From the NCBI RefSeq assembly GCF_000801105.2, contig NC_079518.1, positions 19,138,800-19,202,799 of the forward strand: a stretch of DNA of 64,000 bases, given 5' to 3'. The DNA comes from Raphanus sativus. Its lineage: Eukaryota; Streptophyta; Magnoliopsida; Brassicales; Brassicaceae. Under the pieces are notes generated by a model. The model did not search any database, was not told the origin of the DNA, and saw only the letters and a list, made by a program, of their open reading frames with translations. Shown piece after piece: positions 1 to 11,000 of this stretch; position 1 is the stretch's first letter; the number at the start of each line of letters is the position of its first letter. The translations under genes and the position numbers were made by a program.

Positions 1-579
1 GATGAAAGAATTGCATATATAGAATAAAGTAGAAATACAAAAGGAGATGAGAAATCTCTCCAATCTCTCAAGACAAATAAAACTCTAGTCTCTCTCTCAC
101 ACTCTCTGCTTTGAGGGTTGTTAAAAGCTTGCTTCTTTCGAAGGTTGCGTCAAAAAACACTTAGCAGGAATATTTAAGCATTTCCATTAGGTTAAAAACT
201 CGTCAGGGGCAATCTCGTAATTTGGTGAAGTCTTGGTGAAGTAGTCGGCTAAACCATTTCGTCCTCGATATCAATCGACAACACTGGATGTGTATCGATC
301 GATTATAATCTTCTAGTACGCGGATCTTCTCAGCTACATCGATCGATAACTCATGATGAGTATCGATCGATTATAATCGCAATGTTGACTTCCGACTTAG
401 TCTTGAATGGTCAACTCGGGTATATCATCTCTTGTACTCCAAAATGCTCCAAAAACATCACTTTCTCACAAAATGCTCCTGAACCTGAAAACATACCTAA
501 CAGACTAGAAAACATATTAAATATATAATAAAATACTAGTATACAATGGTTAGAAACTGGTAAAATCCATGGTATATCA
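1..579 (-). repeat. 3' LTR of copy A (partial)
   Basis: Matches 15181-15760 of the same element. Its terminal TGATATACC lies at 571-579 on the minus strand; its other end is outside the window. It holds TCGATCGA cores at 295, 339 and 363 and a degenerate one at 271, spaced 24, 44 and 24 bp. Confidence 0.9.
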
Positions 580-596
580 ACTCCCCCAGACTTACT
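580..596 (-). promoter_or_regulatory. 3' polypurine tract of copy A
   Basis: Minus-strand AAGTCTGGGGGAGT directly abuts the LTR terminus. It is the expected primer for plus-strand DNA synthesis. Copy B has the same tract at 38226-38240. Confidence 0.8.
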
Positions 597-1560
597 CCTT
601 TGCTTGTCCTCAAGCAAAAACAGTAGTCTTTGGAAAAGGTTTGAAAATAGCAGGAACTCAAAGATTAAAAATATTGAAGTCATCACTCTATGGGTTTGCA
701 ATTCATGTCTAAACATCCTAATCACAGAAGTTCATTATGCTTTATCCTAGCTTAGCAACCAAACTCATCTAGTCAACAACTTAGCAAATCTCATCTGACA
801 TTCCCCTCTACCAACCTCATTTCTTAACATAAAATAAAAGTGCAGGCTTTACTTTGAGAGTATCGATCAAAGGACACATGGATTCAACTCAAACAAGTAT
901 CTGAACACACAGGTAGTCTTCTCTGATCCCTTTCTCCCCTCTTCTCTCTTCTCTGAATCTCTTATTAGTTTCAATGCAACAGGTTTCGATGCCACATAGT
1001 TCATCTAGTCCATCTCATTGACATTTGCATTGTAACTCATACATTTTTGGCAAAGTGTAGCGAATAATGGGGTTCGGTACTCAACCTATCCCTCGTTTCC
1101 ACAATGTGTGATCATCCTTGAGATTTAGAATACTGGGGTCGCAGGAGACACTCCTACCCCTCTGCCTCTCAAGAAATCATTTCAATCTTTTATAACATAA
1201 ACTTAGATCTCGAGACGCTGAAGAGAGAGAAGGAAGGGAACCATAAACACACAGACTTTTTACCTTCCAGACTTGTGAGAGGATTCCGATCCAGTGATTT
1301 CCAATCCCCAAGACAAGCAAATAAGTCAGTATTAGTGTTGGAGGTCAGCTTTGGTTCCTTCAAACAATCTTAGCTAGTGAATATAGATGGCAGGTTGATC
1401 CACTTTAGCATCTTTAGTACTATCTGCAATCAGTAATCTAGAATGGTGCTAAAGAGTGGTCAGACAATCAAATATAAATCTATATCAATGTTCCTATTTA
1501 ATACTTATGCGAAAAATAATTTTGAAAAACAATAAAAACACAAAATAAAAACACATATTA

Positions 1561-1602
1561 GTAAACTCCCCCCCAGACTTAAATTACACTGTCCCAGTGT
1601 AA
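1561..1602 (-). promoter_or_regulatory. Internal polypurine tract with adjacent hairpin, copy A
   Basis: Minus-strand AAGTCTGGGGGGGAGTTTAC (1561-1580) nearly repeats the LTR-adjacent polypurine tract about 1 kb upstream of it. Just 5' of it is an inverted repeat with an 8-bp perfect stem and 3-nt loop (1584-1602, TTACACTG/CAGTGTAA). Copy B (34222-34260) and element C (27272-27310) have the same layout. A central plus-strand primer is an inference. Confidence 0.55.
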
Positions 1603-1875
1603 CACAGCCGGTGGTGAGGTAAATAAATAAATCATAATTAATAAATATAACAAGTTAGAATGAATAAACCTGATCGACAAGGTGTCGATCGATTCGTAGT
1701 GGTATACGTCGATCGTTAGTAATGGTCGTGTGGTGTCGAGCGATATGAATGGTGAATGTCGGTCGATGGAATCATCATTCTACTTGAATCTAATAAAAAC
1801 TGCAAAATAAATCCGAAAAATAAAAGCAAAAATGAAAAATAAATAAAATAAAGAAAAATAAAAGCAAAACCTAAT

Positions 1876-1893
1876 AGTGGGTTGCCTCCCACT
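1876..1893 (-). promoter_or_regulatory. Conserved hairpin after the reading frame, copy A
   Basis: Minus-strand AGTGGGAGGCAACCCACT forms a 6-bp stem with an AGGCAA loop, 48 bp downstream of the last open frame. The same hairpin and its 5' context AAGCGCT occur in copy B (33938-33955) and element C (27586-27602). Function unknown. Confidence 0.6.
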
Positions 1894-1940
1894 CAGCGCT
1901 TTGTTATAGTCATTTAGCTTGACTGTGGTAGGTGAGTGAC

Positions 1941-2786
1941 TCATGGGGTGCAGTGGGGGTTGTTGTTTGCTGGTGGGCAAACATTTCCCTCATCTTTGGA
2001 CTCAGCAGCAGTGAAGCTTCTTGTTGCATCATCTGATCTTGTCCTTCTAGGATATATCTTTGCTAAATCTGGTTTGATGACTTGCAACCTTCTGACCAAA
2101 TCTTCCGTGTCTAACTGATGCTGATAGAAATTAAATCTCGAATGCTCAGGTAGTTCTTCATGTTGTTCTTTTTCGTGCTGGTCTTGAATCTGTTGATCTT
2201 GATCTGCCAAGGATGCGGTATCGATCGATGCTACAACTAGTGCGTCGGTCGTTTCGCTGGGATCGCTGTCGATCGACTCTGTATCATCTGGGTCGATCGA
2301 TTCTGAGCGTTGGCCTTGGTACGCAAGAATTTTCTGCATATTGCTTATCTCATTCTTCAATAGACCAGTAGCTCTACAGAGGTTGGTCACTCTTTCGTTG
2401 AGGGTGTTGTCAATGTCATCACTTCGTTCTATGAGTCTCTCCTCCATAAAATTCATGGCTTCGTACAGCTTATGTTTGATCACTCCAATCCGTGTATTGA
2501 TATAGGCAACCTCCCATTCATCTCTCTTAGGTGATGAACATTCTGGTCGGTCCATGGATGTAGTCTTGCCGATGTCGATCGATGGTACAGTTACTCTGTC
2601 GGTCGATACTGGTGGCGTAGCCTCTTTCTCAAGCATGGTCAATATGTTTCCAAGCTCCACTCTTATCTCAGCCATATCATTCTGGAAGTCCTTGTAACTG
2701 ACATCCAAAGGCTGGAAAGTGTCTTCCACCAATGTGTGCAAGTTTGCCTCAAGGTCTGCCTGAGCTCTCCATACATCAGTCACCAT
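1941..2786 (-). pseudogene. C-terminal repeat/coiled-coil region of copy A polyprotein
   Basis: An open frame of 281 codons, acidic and rich in predicted coiled coil (for example the stretch from DFQNDMAEI to LTMLEKE), interrupted by S-I-D octapeptide units coded by TCGATCGA cores at 2221, 2269, 2293 and 2575. It matches 32640-33850 of copy B but lacks about 400 bp found there (after residues NTRIG). It shows no enzyme motif, signal peptide or membrane segment. It is probably the downstream end of the gag-protease polyprotein, cut off by frameshifts; a separate protein is less likely because the start codon has no recognisable context. Confidence 0.6.
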
Positions 2787-2864
2787 ATCATCTATCTCTT
2801 CTTTACTGTAGGGTACTGGTGGTGGTATGTATGCATGGTAAGGGCGTGTGTGTACTGGAAGGCG

Positions 2865-3335
2865 TTAGCAACCTTTGTGAAAAAGGGATGCTCTATCCAG
2901 AATCCTCTTTACTTGCTCCTTGGTAACTTGGATGATCTCACCATCAACTCCTCTAGCATAGCCAAACTCATCTCTGTAGACACCATATTCATCCTTAGAT
3001 TCCCATTTGAATCTCTTGGATCCATCGGTATTGAAGGTGCGTCGTCTAAACTCTAATCTTCGGTCGGGCGATCTGACTCTTGGTCTGTCGATCGATCCGG
3101 AATATCCGCCGTCGATCGATGGTGTTGAAACGATGTCGATCGATGGTGAATTCCTAGGTTGACCGAATTGTTGAGCAACTGTATCCTCCCTTGTGTTGGT
3201 GCTGTGGTTGTCCTGGACGTGAGCTAGGATGTCTGGATGGCTACGTTGCTCTGTGAACAGGTTTTCTGGTCCATTAGCAACTTGGAGGATGTCTGCTATG
3301 TCTTCTCTGGTTATGTGCAGAACTCTTCCATCCAT
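2865..3335 (-). pseudogene. Middle region of copy A polyprotein with repeated GYAR-DG module
   Basis: A frame of 156 codons overlapping the protease frame at 3311-3335 in another phase, which indicates a frameshift near 3345; copy B reads through in one frame here. It contains the module MDGRVLHITREDIADIL near its start and a second version, YRDEFGYARGVDGEI, near its end, so the module is duplicated. Four octamer units at 3064, 3088, 3112 and 3136 sit exactly 24 bp apart. No known domain is recognised. Confidence 0.55.
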
Positions 3336-5293
3336 TGCTCTTGCATAGCCATCTGTTCCCTGAAAATTCCAAATTCATCAGGTGTTAGTGAAACGTTCCT
3401 GATATCGTAAGGTTCATGAGATCGAGGTTGAGCTCTGTTGAAGGCGTCGATCGATGGTGCTGTGGTGGTGGCGATCGATGGTGCACGTCTAGCTGCACGG
3501 TTGGATCGATTGTACATGTTGTTGCAGTCCTCCATTGATAGGTTTCTGAATGTTGGAAGCTGCTGGGTAGAAGGTGAAAAGTTTTGAATTTTCGTGGCTT
3601 GAGTTGTCAACCCTTTATACCCATGTGTTGTCCTAATCGGTGAAATTCTGATTTTGTCCTTCAAGTCGTCCGGGTTAATATCGATCGATGTGATACTGGC
3701 GATGTCGATCGATGGACGATGTCGTTTTGCGGGATGAAGTAGATAATCGATCGATTGTGGGCGTTTGATGTTGATCAATTGTGGGAATCGAATTGCAAAT
3801 CTGTCATTCTCCAAGTAATTTTCCCAAGCTCTCTCTTTCCAATAGTCTGCATCATGTTCTTCACTGTGGTCTCCACTGTGGGAAGAGGTGGCTATGTCTA
3901 CTACAAAACTCTCATGAAATCCGCTATCTGCCCAACTCCTTACTGAGTAATCATCTTTCTTTCGGCTGGGTGGGATGGCGAAATTCGGGTAGCAATGATC
4001 TGGTAGATCGAGTTCATCATCTGGTGGGTCTCTGTCGATCAATGATCCATATTTTTTGTCGATCTCCTCTGTCTTGCAAGTGTCGATCGATGATGTTAAA
4101 GTGCTGTCGATCGATCCCGAGTACTCTGTCTCATACTCGACTTCACAATGACAAACTGCTATGATACCAGTATCATCTTCTTTTACCACTGATTTGGCTG
4201 GTGGTTTGCCAAGCTTGACAGGGTCGTAGTGGATCTCTGGATCTATCATAGTCAAGCACATCCTGTTGGTGTTCATGTCACATATGGCTCCTACTGTAGC
4301 CATAAATGCTCTTCCAAGTAAGAAGGAAGAGTTCCAATTTAGCTTGATGTCAAGGACATTAAAATCCACAGGAACGATAGCATTACCAATGTGTACCTCC
4401 AGGTCTCTGATGAAGCCTCCAGAGTTTTTCTGAGTGTAATCCACGAATGTAAAGATCTCTGGTGAAGGTTCTACTTGCAGGCCCAGATGGTCTGCCATGA
4501 CCTTTGGTAAGATGTTGATTGATGAACCAGTGTCACATAGTGCATGAGGAAATTCAATCCCTTGTACTATACAGGGTATTGCAAACTTCCCAGGATCACT
4601 CTTCTTTTGCAAAGTAATCATTTTCCTCATATCCTCTCTGACATTGTCAAACCTTCTCTTAATGTCAGTTTTAGTCTCCCTAGTTTTTCTGAAGAACATC
4701 CACAATCTGCTTGTGAAGTAAACCTCCTCAAAAAGTTTCTCTGGTGGGATTCTGATAACTCTCTTAGTGAAACCATCAATCTCTTTTTCATTAGCTTCCC
4801 TCTTAAGGTTCTTAGGAATCTTCTCCTTCCTACTCCTTAACCTTCTTCCTTCAGTTCCCTCTGATGTAGGAGTAGTGTCTGAAGGGTTACCAGTGATCTC
4901 TGTAGGGTTAGCTTGTGGTTTCGGTGTGGGTCTGAGTGCATTGATTCGGTTGTTGTCTATTGATGGTAGTTGCACTCGGTATGTGAGAGGTGCGTGTCGA
5001 TCGATAGGTGGAGAAAAGGGTCGATCGATACGTTTCTCGTCTTTGTGTCGATCGATGAGTGGCTCGTCTCGTCGATCGAAATCTTCGTAGGTGTGGGTGG
5101 GTGGGTATGGATGAGAAGCCGTGAATTCAGCATGTGTCAATATCCTAACCGCGTTGCAGTCTGCAGTCGTATCCGGAAATGACATACTTGATGTCGATCG
5201 ATGTGGACTAGTTGGTGTCGATCGACACCATTGTGATCCACCGAAACTTAAATGAACTTTCCACTTCAAAGTCTCCTTCTTGTAGCTTCTCAT
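3311..5293 (-). CDS. Retropepsin-containing polyprotein segment, copy A
   Basis: A 660-codon frame. The aspartic protease lies at about residues 235-360: active-site C-D-T-G-S-S with Asp at residue 254, then the flap region and the conserved LLGRAFMATVGAI segment. Retropepsin cleaves the element's own gag polyprotein inside virus-like particles. The regions before and after carry many S-I-D units coded by TCGATCGA cores (3447, 3681, 3705, 4083, 4107, 4997, 5021, 5048, 5072, 5194, 5218). The ATG used here is internal, so the natural product is probably fused to gag upstream. No reverse transcriptase follows, unlike autonomous Athila elements. Basic residues precede the protease (RRLRSRKEK). 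Confidence 0.7.
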   Translation of the reverse strand: MRSYKKETLKWKVHLSFGGSQWCRSTPTSPHRSTSSMSFPDTTADCNAVRILTHAEFTASHPYPPTHTYEDFDRRDEPLIDRHKDEKRIDRPFSPPIDRHAPLTYRVQLPSIDNNRINALRPTPKPQANPTEITGNPSDTTPTSEGTEGRRLRSRKEKIPKNLKREANEKEIDGFTKRVIRIPPEKLFEEVYFTSRLWMFFRKTRETKTDIKRRFDNVREDMRKMITLQKKSDPGKFAIPCIVQGIEFPHALCDTGSSINILPKVMADHLGLQVEPSPEIFTFVDYTQKNSGGFIRDLEVHIGNAIVPVDFNVLDIKLNWNSSFLLGRAFMATVGAICDMNTNRMCLTMIDPEIHYDPVKLGKPPAKSVVKEDDTGIIAVCHCEVEYETEYSGSIDSTLTSSIDTCKTEEIDKKYGSLIDRDPPDDELDLPDHCYPNFAIPPSRKKDDYSVRSWADSGFHESFVVDIATSSHSGDHSEEHDADYWKERAWENYLENDRFAIRFPQLINIKRPQSIDYLLHPAKRHRPSIDIASITSIDINPDDLKDKIRISPIRTTHGYKGLTTQATKIQNFSPSTQQLPTFRNLSMEDCNNMYNRSNRAARRAPSIATTTAPSIDAFNRAQPRSHEPYDIRNVSLTPDEFGIFREQMAMQEQWMEEFCT

Positions 5294-5543
5294 GTTTCAC
5301 CACTTGCCAAAAATCATCATCTATGATAGCATTCATGTGGTGTTTCCTATTTCCTTCCCCTACTTCCTTAGAAGTTCCAATCCTCCTGATAGAGTCTTCA
5401 GTCTGGACAATCTGTGTCTTAAGTTTCTTAACTTGAGTGCAAATGGTGTATATCCTTGTGGTTAGATTGTTGAAGACATAATCAATCTTCCCATTGAAGT
5501 TTACCGTAAGCTTCTGCTGACCTTCCAGAACTTTATCAATCAT
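5208..5543 (-). pseudogene. gag-protease linker, copy A
   Basis: A 111-codon frame beginning MIDKVLEGQQKL, with heptad-like hydrophobic spacing (FNNLTTRIYTICTQVKKLKTQ) that suggests a coiled coil. It overlaps the protease frame in another phase at 5208-5293, so the polyprotein is frameshifted here. Copy B has the same stretch at 23461-23760 with a TAA stop at 23573-23575 where A has CAA. Confidence 0.5.
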
Positions 5544-5652
5544 GGCATCAAACTTACTCTCCTGGGTGGGTGGTTGTGGGTTTTAGTAAGCTGAGTTGCC
5601 ATAGTTCATTGTGTTGGTGAAGAGTTTCTGATACTGTGAACTCTGGTTGTAG

Positions 5653-6507
5653 TTACTCTTCTGACCACTGCCAAAAAAAGTTTTTGTTTCCACTCTGGTT
5701 TCCATATCTCTGAAATCCAGTACCTCCAATGTAGTTCACATCTTCCTCTGTATCATCTTCTCTAGCCTCTCCTTCTTCAGCTGAGCAGACTGGCTGCCCC
5801 AGAAATGCATGTAAAGCATCTATCTTGGCTCTGACTTCATTCATCTGGTCTTCCCCGATGGCTGCAACCGATTTCTTCTTATCAGAGTCAGTGTTCTTGG
5901 TGCTGCTACTGTTGGCTAGGTTCTCAATAAGTCTCACAGCCTCTATTGGATTCCTAGTGTTGAAGTTTCCCTCACTAGCAGTATCATGAGCCATCTGATA
6001 CCTCAAGGCGATACCTCTGTAGAAAGTGCTTAGCAGCTGCACTTCATTGAATCCATGGTGTGGACAGTCTCGTTGGAAGAAATTAAATATGATCCACGCG
6101 TCTTTAAAAGTCTGACTAGGCTTTTGCGCGAAAGTGGTGATTTTGCTTCTTAAGTCTTCAGCGCGTGCCTCATCAAAGAAATTACGCAGGAAGACATTTT
6201 TGATGTCGGCCCAGGATGTCAGTGATCCTGTAGGTAGCTGCTTGAGCCAGTGCGAAGCTTCTCCAATCAGTGTGTATTTGAAGAGCTTGCAGAGTAGGTA
6301 GTCCTCAGGGACTCCATCCATACGAATAGCAGCGATAAGATCCTCGAACCTCTCCAGATGGTCCATAGGATTCTCGTGTGATAGCCCAGAATAAGGTATC
6401 TGAGACACGAGAGAGTAGTACTGAGGCTTGAGCTCGAAGTTCGGCTTCTGAATCTCTGGAAGTTGAATAGCTGATATGTTGATGTAGTACTCGTCTGGAC
6501 GGTTCAC
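5653..6507 (-). pseudogene. gag capsid region, copy A (split by CACTA insertion)
   Basis: A 284-codon frame with the plant retrotransposon gag fold: HPMDHLERFEDL, then LCKLFKYTLIGEASHWLKQLP, LTSWADIKNVFLRNFF and DCPHHGFNEVQLLSTFYRGI. It forms the capsid-like shell that packages element RNA. Its N-terminal continuation is at 13882-14295, separated by the CACTA element whose GTT target duplication is at 6502-6504 and 13879-13881. The frame ends where a run of seven A/T residues near 5680 differs in length from copy B, so a homopolymer frameshift separates it from the linker. Confidence 0.8.
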
Positions 6508-6780
6508 TAGTAGAAAAGTTGTCTATAGCCACGGTGATTTTCGTGACAACAGCTAAAAATTCGTGACTATACAGAGTAATAGACATGAAAAGTCACGGAA
6601 AAAAAACGTAGCTATACGATCGTGACCATTTTGCATCGTGATATTTTCGTGACTTAAATAGTCACGTTTTGCCACATGCAATTTTGTGACTAATTTGGTC
6701 ACGCTATAGACACATAAAAATTGTGACTATTTAGTCACGTTCTGTTTATGACTAATACGTGACTATTACTAAAAAAAATA
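6505..6780. repeat. Left terminal and subterminal repeats of CACTA element
   Basis: CACTAGTAGAAAA terminus followed by about a dozen CGTGACTA/TAGTCACG-like units in both orientations. In CACTA families such subterminal units bind the transposase. Confidence 0.75.
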
Positions 6781-7247
6781 TTAAAAAAAAATATTTTTAT
6801 TAATTAATTAGAAAACAAAATACAACAGATATAAAATATATATCTCCGGTGAGCCTCCACTTTTGTCACCTCCGCCTCCGGTGCACCTCCGAATTACATG
6901 TCCACTCCCGGTAACCTCTCACTCGTCACGCCTCCACCGCCGGCTAGCCTGGACACATTCACGAATCTTCATCTTCCTCTTCTCAATCTCACTCTCCATA
7001 GCTCTGCACCCTGAAAACACCGAGTCATCTCAGGCTCCTGTGAAAATTCATTTCATTGTTCAGAGAACCAATTCGTCACACGTCCTTCTCCGGCCACCAC
7101 TTTTCCTTCGCGTTCAGAGAACCAAATCGTCACACTGCCTCCGATTCTCACGCGACCACCGCTGCACCGCATCTGTTTCGTCACCCCACCACTTCTTCAT
7201 GATTCATCAGTTCTTTCCATTTCTCAGATCTGTAAAAAGATAGCAAG

Positions 7248-7739
7248 TGTTGAAGCTTTTGCTTTCTTGTGATTCAAGTTCAGAAAGGTTTCGGTTTGAA
7301 GCTGATTTTGGTTTGAATTAAGAAGAAGGTTGGTTCAGTTGAAGCTGGTTATTGCAGAGACTAAACCGGGATCGATAAAGGAGAGAAGGAGGAAAGTGAA
7401 ACTTCTGGTCGCGACAGAGTATTCACTTTACGTAGGGTTTTGCTATAAAACCTTACTTTCATGTCTTCTTTACGTTGTGTGTGAGAGTTAAGACATTTGA
7501 GAGCTTGAGAGAGTTTGTTGCTCTGTTCTTGAGCTGTAAGAAACATCATCTCCTGATTAATATACTGCCTGGATTGAATCCGGCCCCAGAGTAGACGTCA
7601 TCACACCGATGCGTTGATACTGGGTTACCAAATCTTGTGTCTCTGTTTTATTTCTTTTCTTGCTTGACAAACACACGAGAGAAAGAGAGAGAGATACAGA
7701 GTCGAGAAACAGAACTATTATCTTCTGAGTTTTATAACA
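7248..7739 (+). repeat. 5' LTR of copia element
   Basis: TGTTGAAGC ... TTATAACA termini. TATAAAA at 7444-7450 is a likely core promoter, which would put the transcript start near 7475-7480. Confidence 0.93.
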
Positions 7740-7741
7740 AG

Positions 7742-7757
7742 TGGTATCAGAGCTCAG
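7742..7757 (+). promoter_or_regulatory. Primer-binding site, copia element
   Basis: TGGTATCAGAGCTCAG, two bases after the 5' LTR, is complementary to the 3' end of plant initiator-methionine tRNA. Confidence 0.9.
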
Positions 7758-8015
7758 GTTCTTGAGGAAAGCTTAAACCTTTGAAGAAAAATCATAAAGT
7801 TTCAAGCTTTGTCGAAGAGAAGAGTAAAGGTTGAAGCTTTGAGAAGAAAGGTGTAACCTTTGGTGGAAATACATCAAGTTTCATCATAAAGGTTACAACT
7901 TTCGGTGTTCTTAGCATCAGGTTGAGAAAGATTGAAGCTTTGTCATAAAAACACAAGCTTTGTCTTAAAGGCGTGACCTTTACGTAAGGAGGAGTGGTAG
8001 TTTGCTGGTTACAAG

Positions 8016-11000
8016 ATGTCTGAAGATCTTGTGGGGGTTTCAAGGCTGAAGATCAACAGGTTCGATGGTACTGGAGATTTCAGTATGTGGAAGACGAGAA
8101 TGATGGCTCATTTTCGTGTATTGGGTCTGAAAGACATTGTCACAGACCACAAGTTGGAGATGGAGGTTCCTCTCACCAGAAGCGAAGAGAAGAGCCCTGT
8201 TGAAGGAGAAGAAACAGACTCTTCTGCGCCGCTGACAAAGACAGTTCGCGATCCCATAAAGGAAGAAAAATCTGAGAAAGCTATGGGATTGATGATAACA
8301 GGTCTTGGTGACCATGTGGTGAGAAAGATTGAGCATTGTGTTACTGCTGCAGAGATGTGGTCGATGCTGAACAGGTTGTATATGGAAAGGTCTCTACCTA
8401 ACCGTATACATCTGCAGCTGAAGTTCTACACGTTCAAGATGGATGAGTCATTGAGTGTAGACAGGAATGTGGATGATTTTCTCAAGATTGTTGCTGAACT
8501 TGGAAGTTTGGAGGTGAAGGTTTCAGATGAAGTTCAAGCGATCTTGTTCTTGACGTCTCTGTCGTCGAGCTATGATCAACTCAAGCATACTCTGAAGTAT
8601 GGAAGAGACTCTCTAACTCTGGAGGAAGTCGTGTCAGCTGTACGATCCAGAGAAAGAGAGATTCAAGAAGCTGCTAAGGATAATAAAAATTCTGGAGCAA
8701 GCTTGTATACAAGAGAGAGAGGAAGGTCTTCTTCTAAAGGTCCTAGGGAATCAAATGGGAAGGGAAGAGGAAGATCTAACTCAAGATCAAGGGTTACTTG
8801 CTGGTTCTGCAAGAAAGAAGGTCACACAAAGAAAGACTGTTATGCAAGGAAAAAGAAGTTCGGAGCTGAGGGACAGGGAGAGGCAGGAGTTATCACTGAG
8901 AAGTTGATTGACGCTGAGTCATTGAGCATGAGTGATCAAGCAAAAGATGTTTGGGTGTTGGATTCAGGTTGTACGTTTCACATGACCTCGCGTAGAGACT
9001 GGTTCGTTGACCTACATGACAATGGAGGAACAACTATCTTGTTGGGTGATGATCACACAGTTCAGTCACAGGGACAAGGGACAATCAGAATCAACACACA
9101 CGGAGGTACGATCACGATGCTGAAGAACGTCAGATATGTTCCTAATCTGAGAAGAAATCTCATCTCCACTGGAACCCTTGATAAGCTTGGCTTTGAGCAT
9201 GAAGGTAAAGATGGCAAAGTCAGGTACTTTAAGCAGAAGAAGACGGCACTTCGTGGTAACCTAGTGAATGGCCTGTATATTCTGGATGGAGAAACGGTTG
9301 TGCAAGAGACCTGCAATGCGGAGTTGAACAAGTCAGATAAAACTGCTTTGTGGCATAGCAGGCTCGGGCACATGAGCATCAACAACATGAAGATCTTGAC
9401 TGGAAAAGGGCTGATAAACAGAAACGAGGTTAAGGAGCTCAAGTTCTGTGAACATTGCGTAATGGGGAAGTCTAAGAAACTGAGTTTTAACCTTGGAAGG
9501 CATGACACTGAAGACGCTCTTGGTTATGTGCATGCGGATCTGTGGGGGTCTCCAAACACTACACCATCATTGTCTGGAAAACAATACTTCTTATCCATCA
9601 TCGATGATAAGACAAGGAAGGTGTGGTTGATGTTCTTGAAGACTAAAGATGAGACATTTGACAAGTTCTGCGAGTGGAAAACCTTGGTAGAGAATCAGAT
9701 GAACAAGAAGGTGAAGGTTCTGAGAACAGACAACGGGTTGGAGTTTTGCAACACAAAGTTTGATGATCATTGCAGAGAACATGGCATAGAGAGACATCGC
9801 ACCTGTACCTACACACCACAACAAAATGGTGTTGCAGAGAGGATGAATCGTACACTGATGGAGAAGGTGAGATGTATGCTAAATGAATCAGGTCTTGGAG
9901 AAGAGTTCTGGGCAGAAGCCGCTGCTACAGCCGCTTATGTGATCAACCGTTCTCCAAGCTCTGCAATCGATCACAACGTACCAGAAGAGTTGTGGCTGAA
10001 CAGAAAACCAGGATATAAACATATGAGAAAGTTTGGTTCAGTTTGTTTTGTTCATCATGATCAAGGGAAACTGAAACCAAGAGCATTGAAAGGGGTTTTC
10101 TTGGGATATCCTCCAGGGACAAAAGGTTACAAGGTGTGGCTTCTGGACGAACAGAAGAGTGTGATTAGCAGAAACGTCGTGTTTCAAGAAGAGTTGATGT
10201 ATAAAGATGTGAAGTCAGAGAAGAAGAAGAACGTGAAAGAGAGACCTGAGACAGGAGAGTCGAGTGGTTCAAGCAGAGTTGAGGTTTGTGTTGATGTCAG
10301 GCCAGAGAACGAGACTGAACAACATCAGTCAAATACAGAGCATTCAGCTGGAGGTGGAGCTGATGTTGAGAGTTCTAGCGAGTCTGATGAAGAGTTCATC
10401 GATGCAACAGAAGACCAAAACGATGAAGAAGTTGAACTTGCTGGTTATCAGCTAGCCAGAGACAGAGCTAGACGTGTTACTGCTCCACCAACGAGATTCA
10501 CTGATTACAGCATGGTAGCATTTGCACTTCTTGCAGCAGAAGATGTGGAAATTGAGGAACCAAGATGCTATCATGAGGCTAAGTTATCAAAGGAATGGGT
10601 TAAGTGGAACGGATCAATGGGGGAAGAAATGGATTCTCTACAGAGAAACCATACCTGGGATGTTGTTGATCGACCAGAAGGAAAGAAGGTCATCAGTTGC
10701 AGGTGGCTGTACAAGAAGAAGCCTGGTATTCCCGGAGTTGAACCTGAGAGGCACAAATCAAGATTGGTTGCTCGTGGGTGTACGCAGAGAGAGGGCATAG
10801 ACTATCAAGAAGTCTTTGCACCTGTTGTTAAACATGTCTCCATAAGGATATTGATGTCTGCAGTTGTGAATGAAGATATGGAGCTTGAACAAATGGACGT
10901 AAAAACTGCATTTCTGCACGGAACTCTTGATCAGGAGCTGTACATGGAACAACCTGAGGGATTTGAGGTGAATCAAGGAAAGGATCAGGTCTGTCTACTG

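Noticed and set aside
6863..7243. 126-codon frame inside the CACTA element
   Set aside because: Low-complexity C-rich sequence, no domain, cut by the copia insertion; UTR-like rather than coding.
9062..9855. Minus-strand frames opposite the copia polyprotein
   Set aside because: Antisense shadows of a fully supported intact gene.
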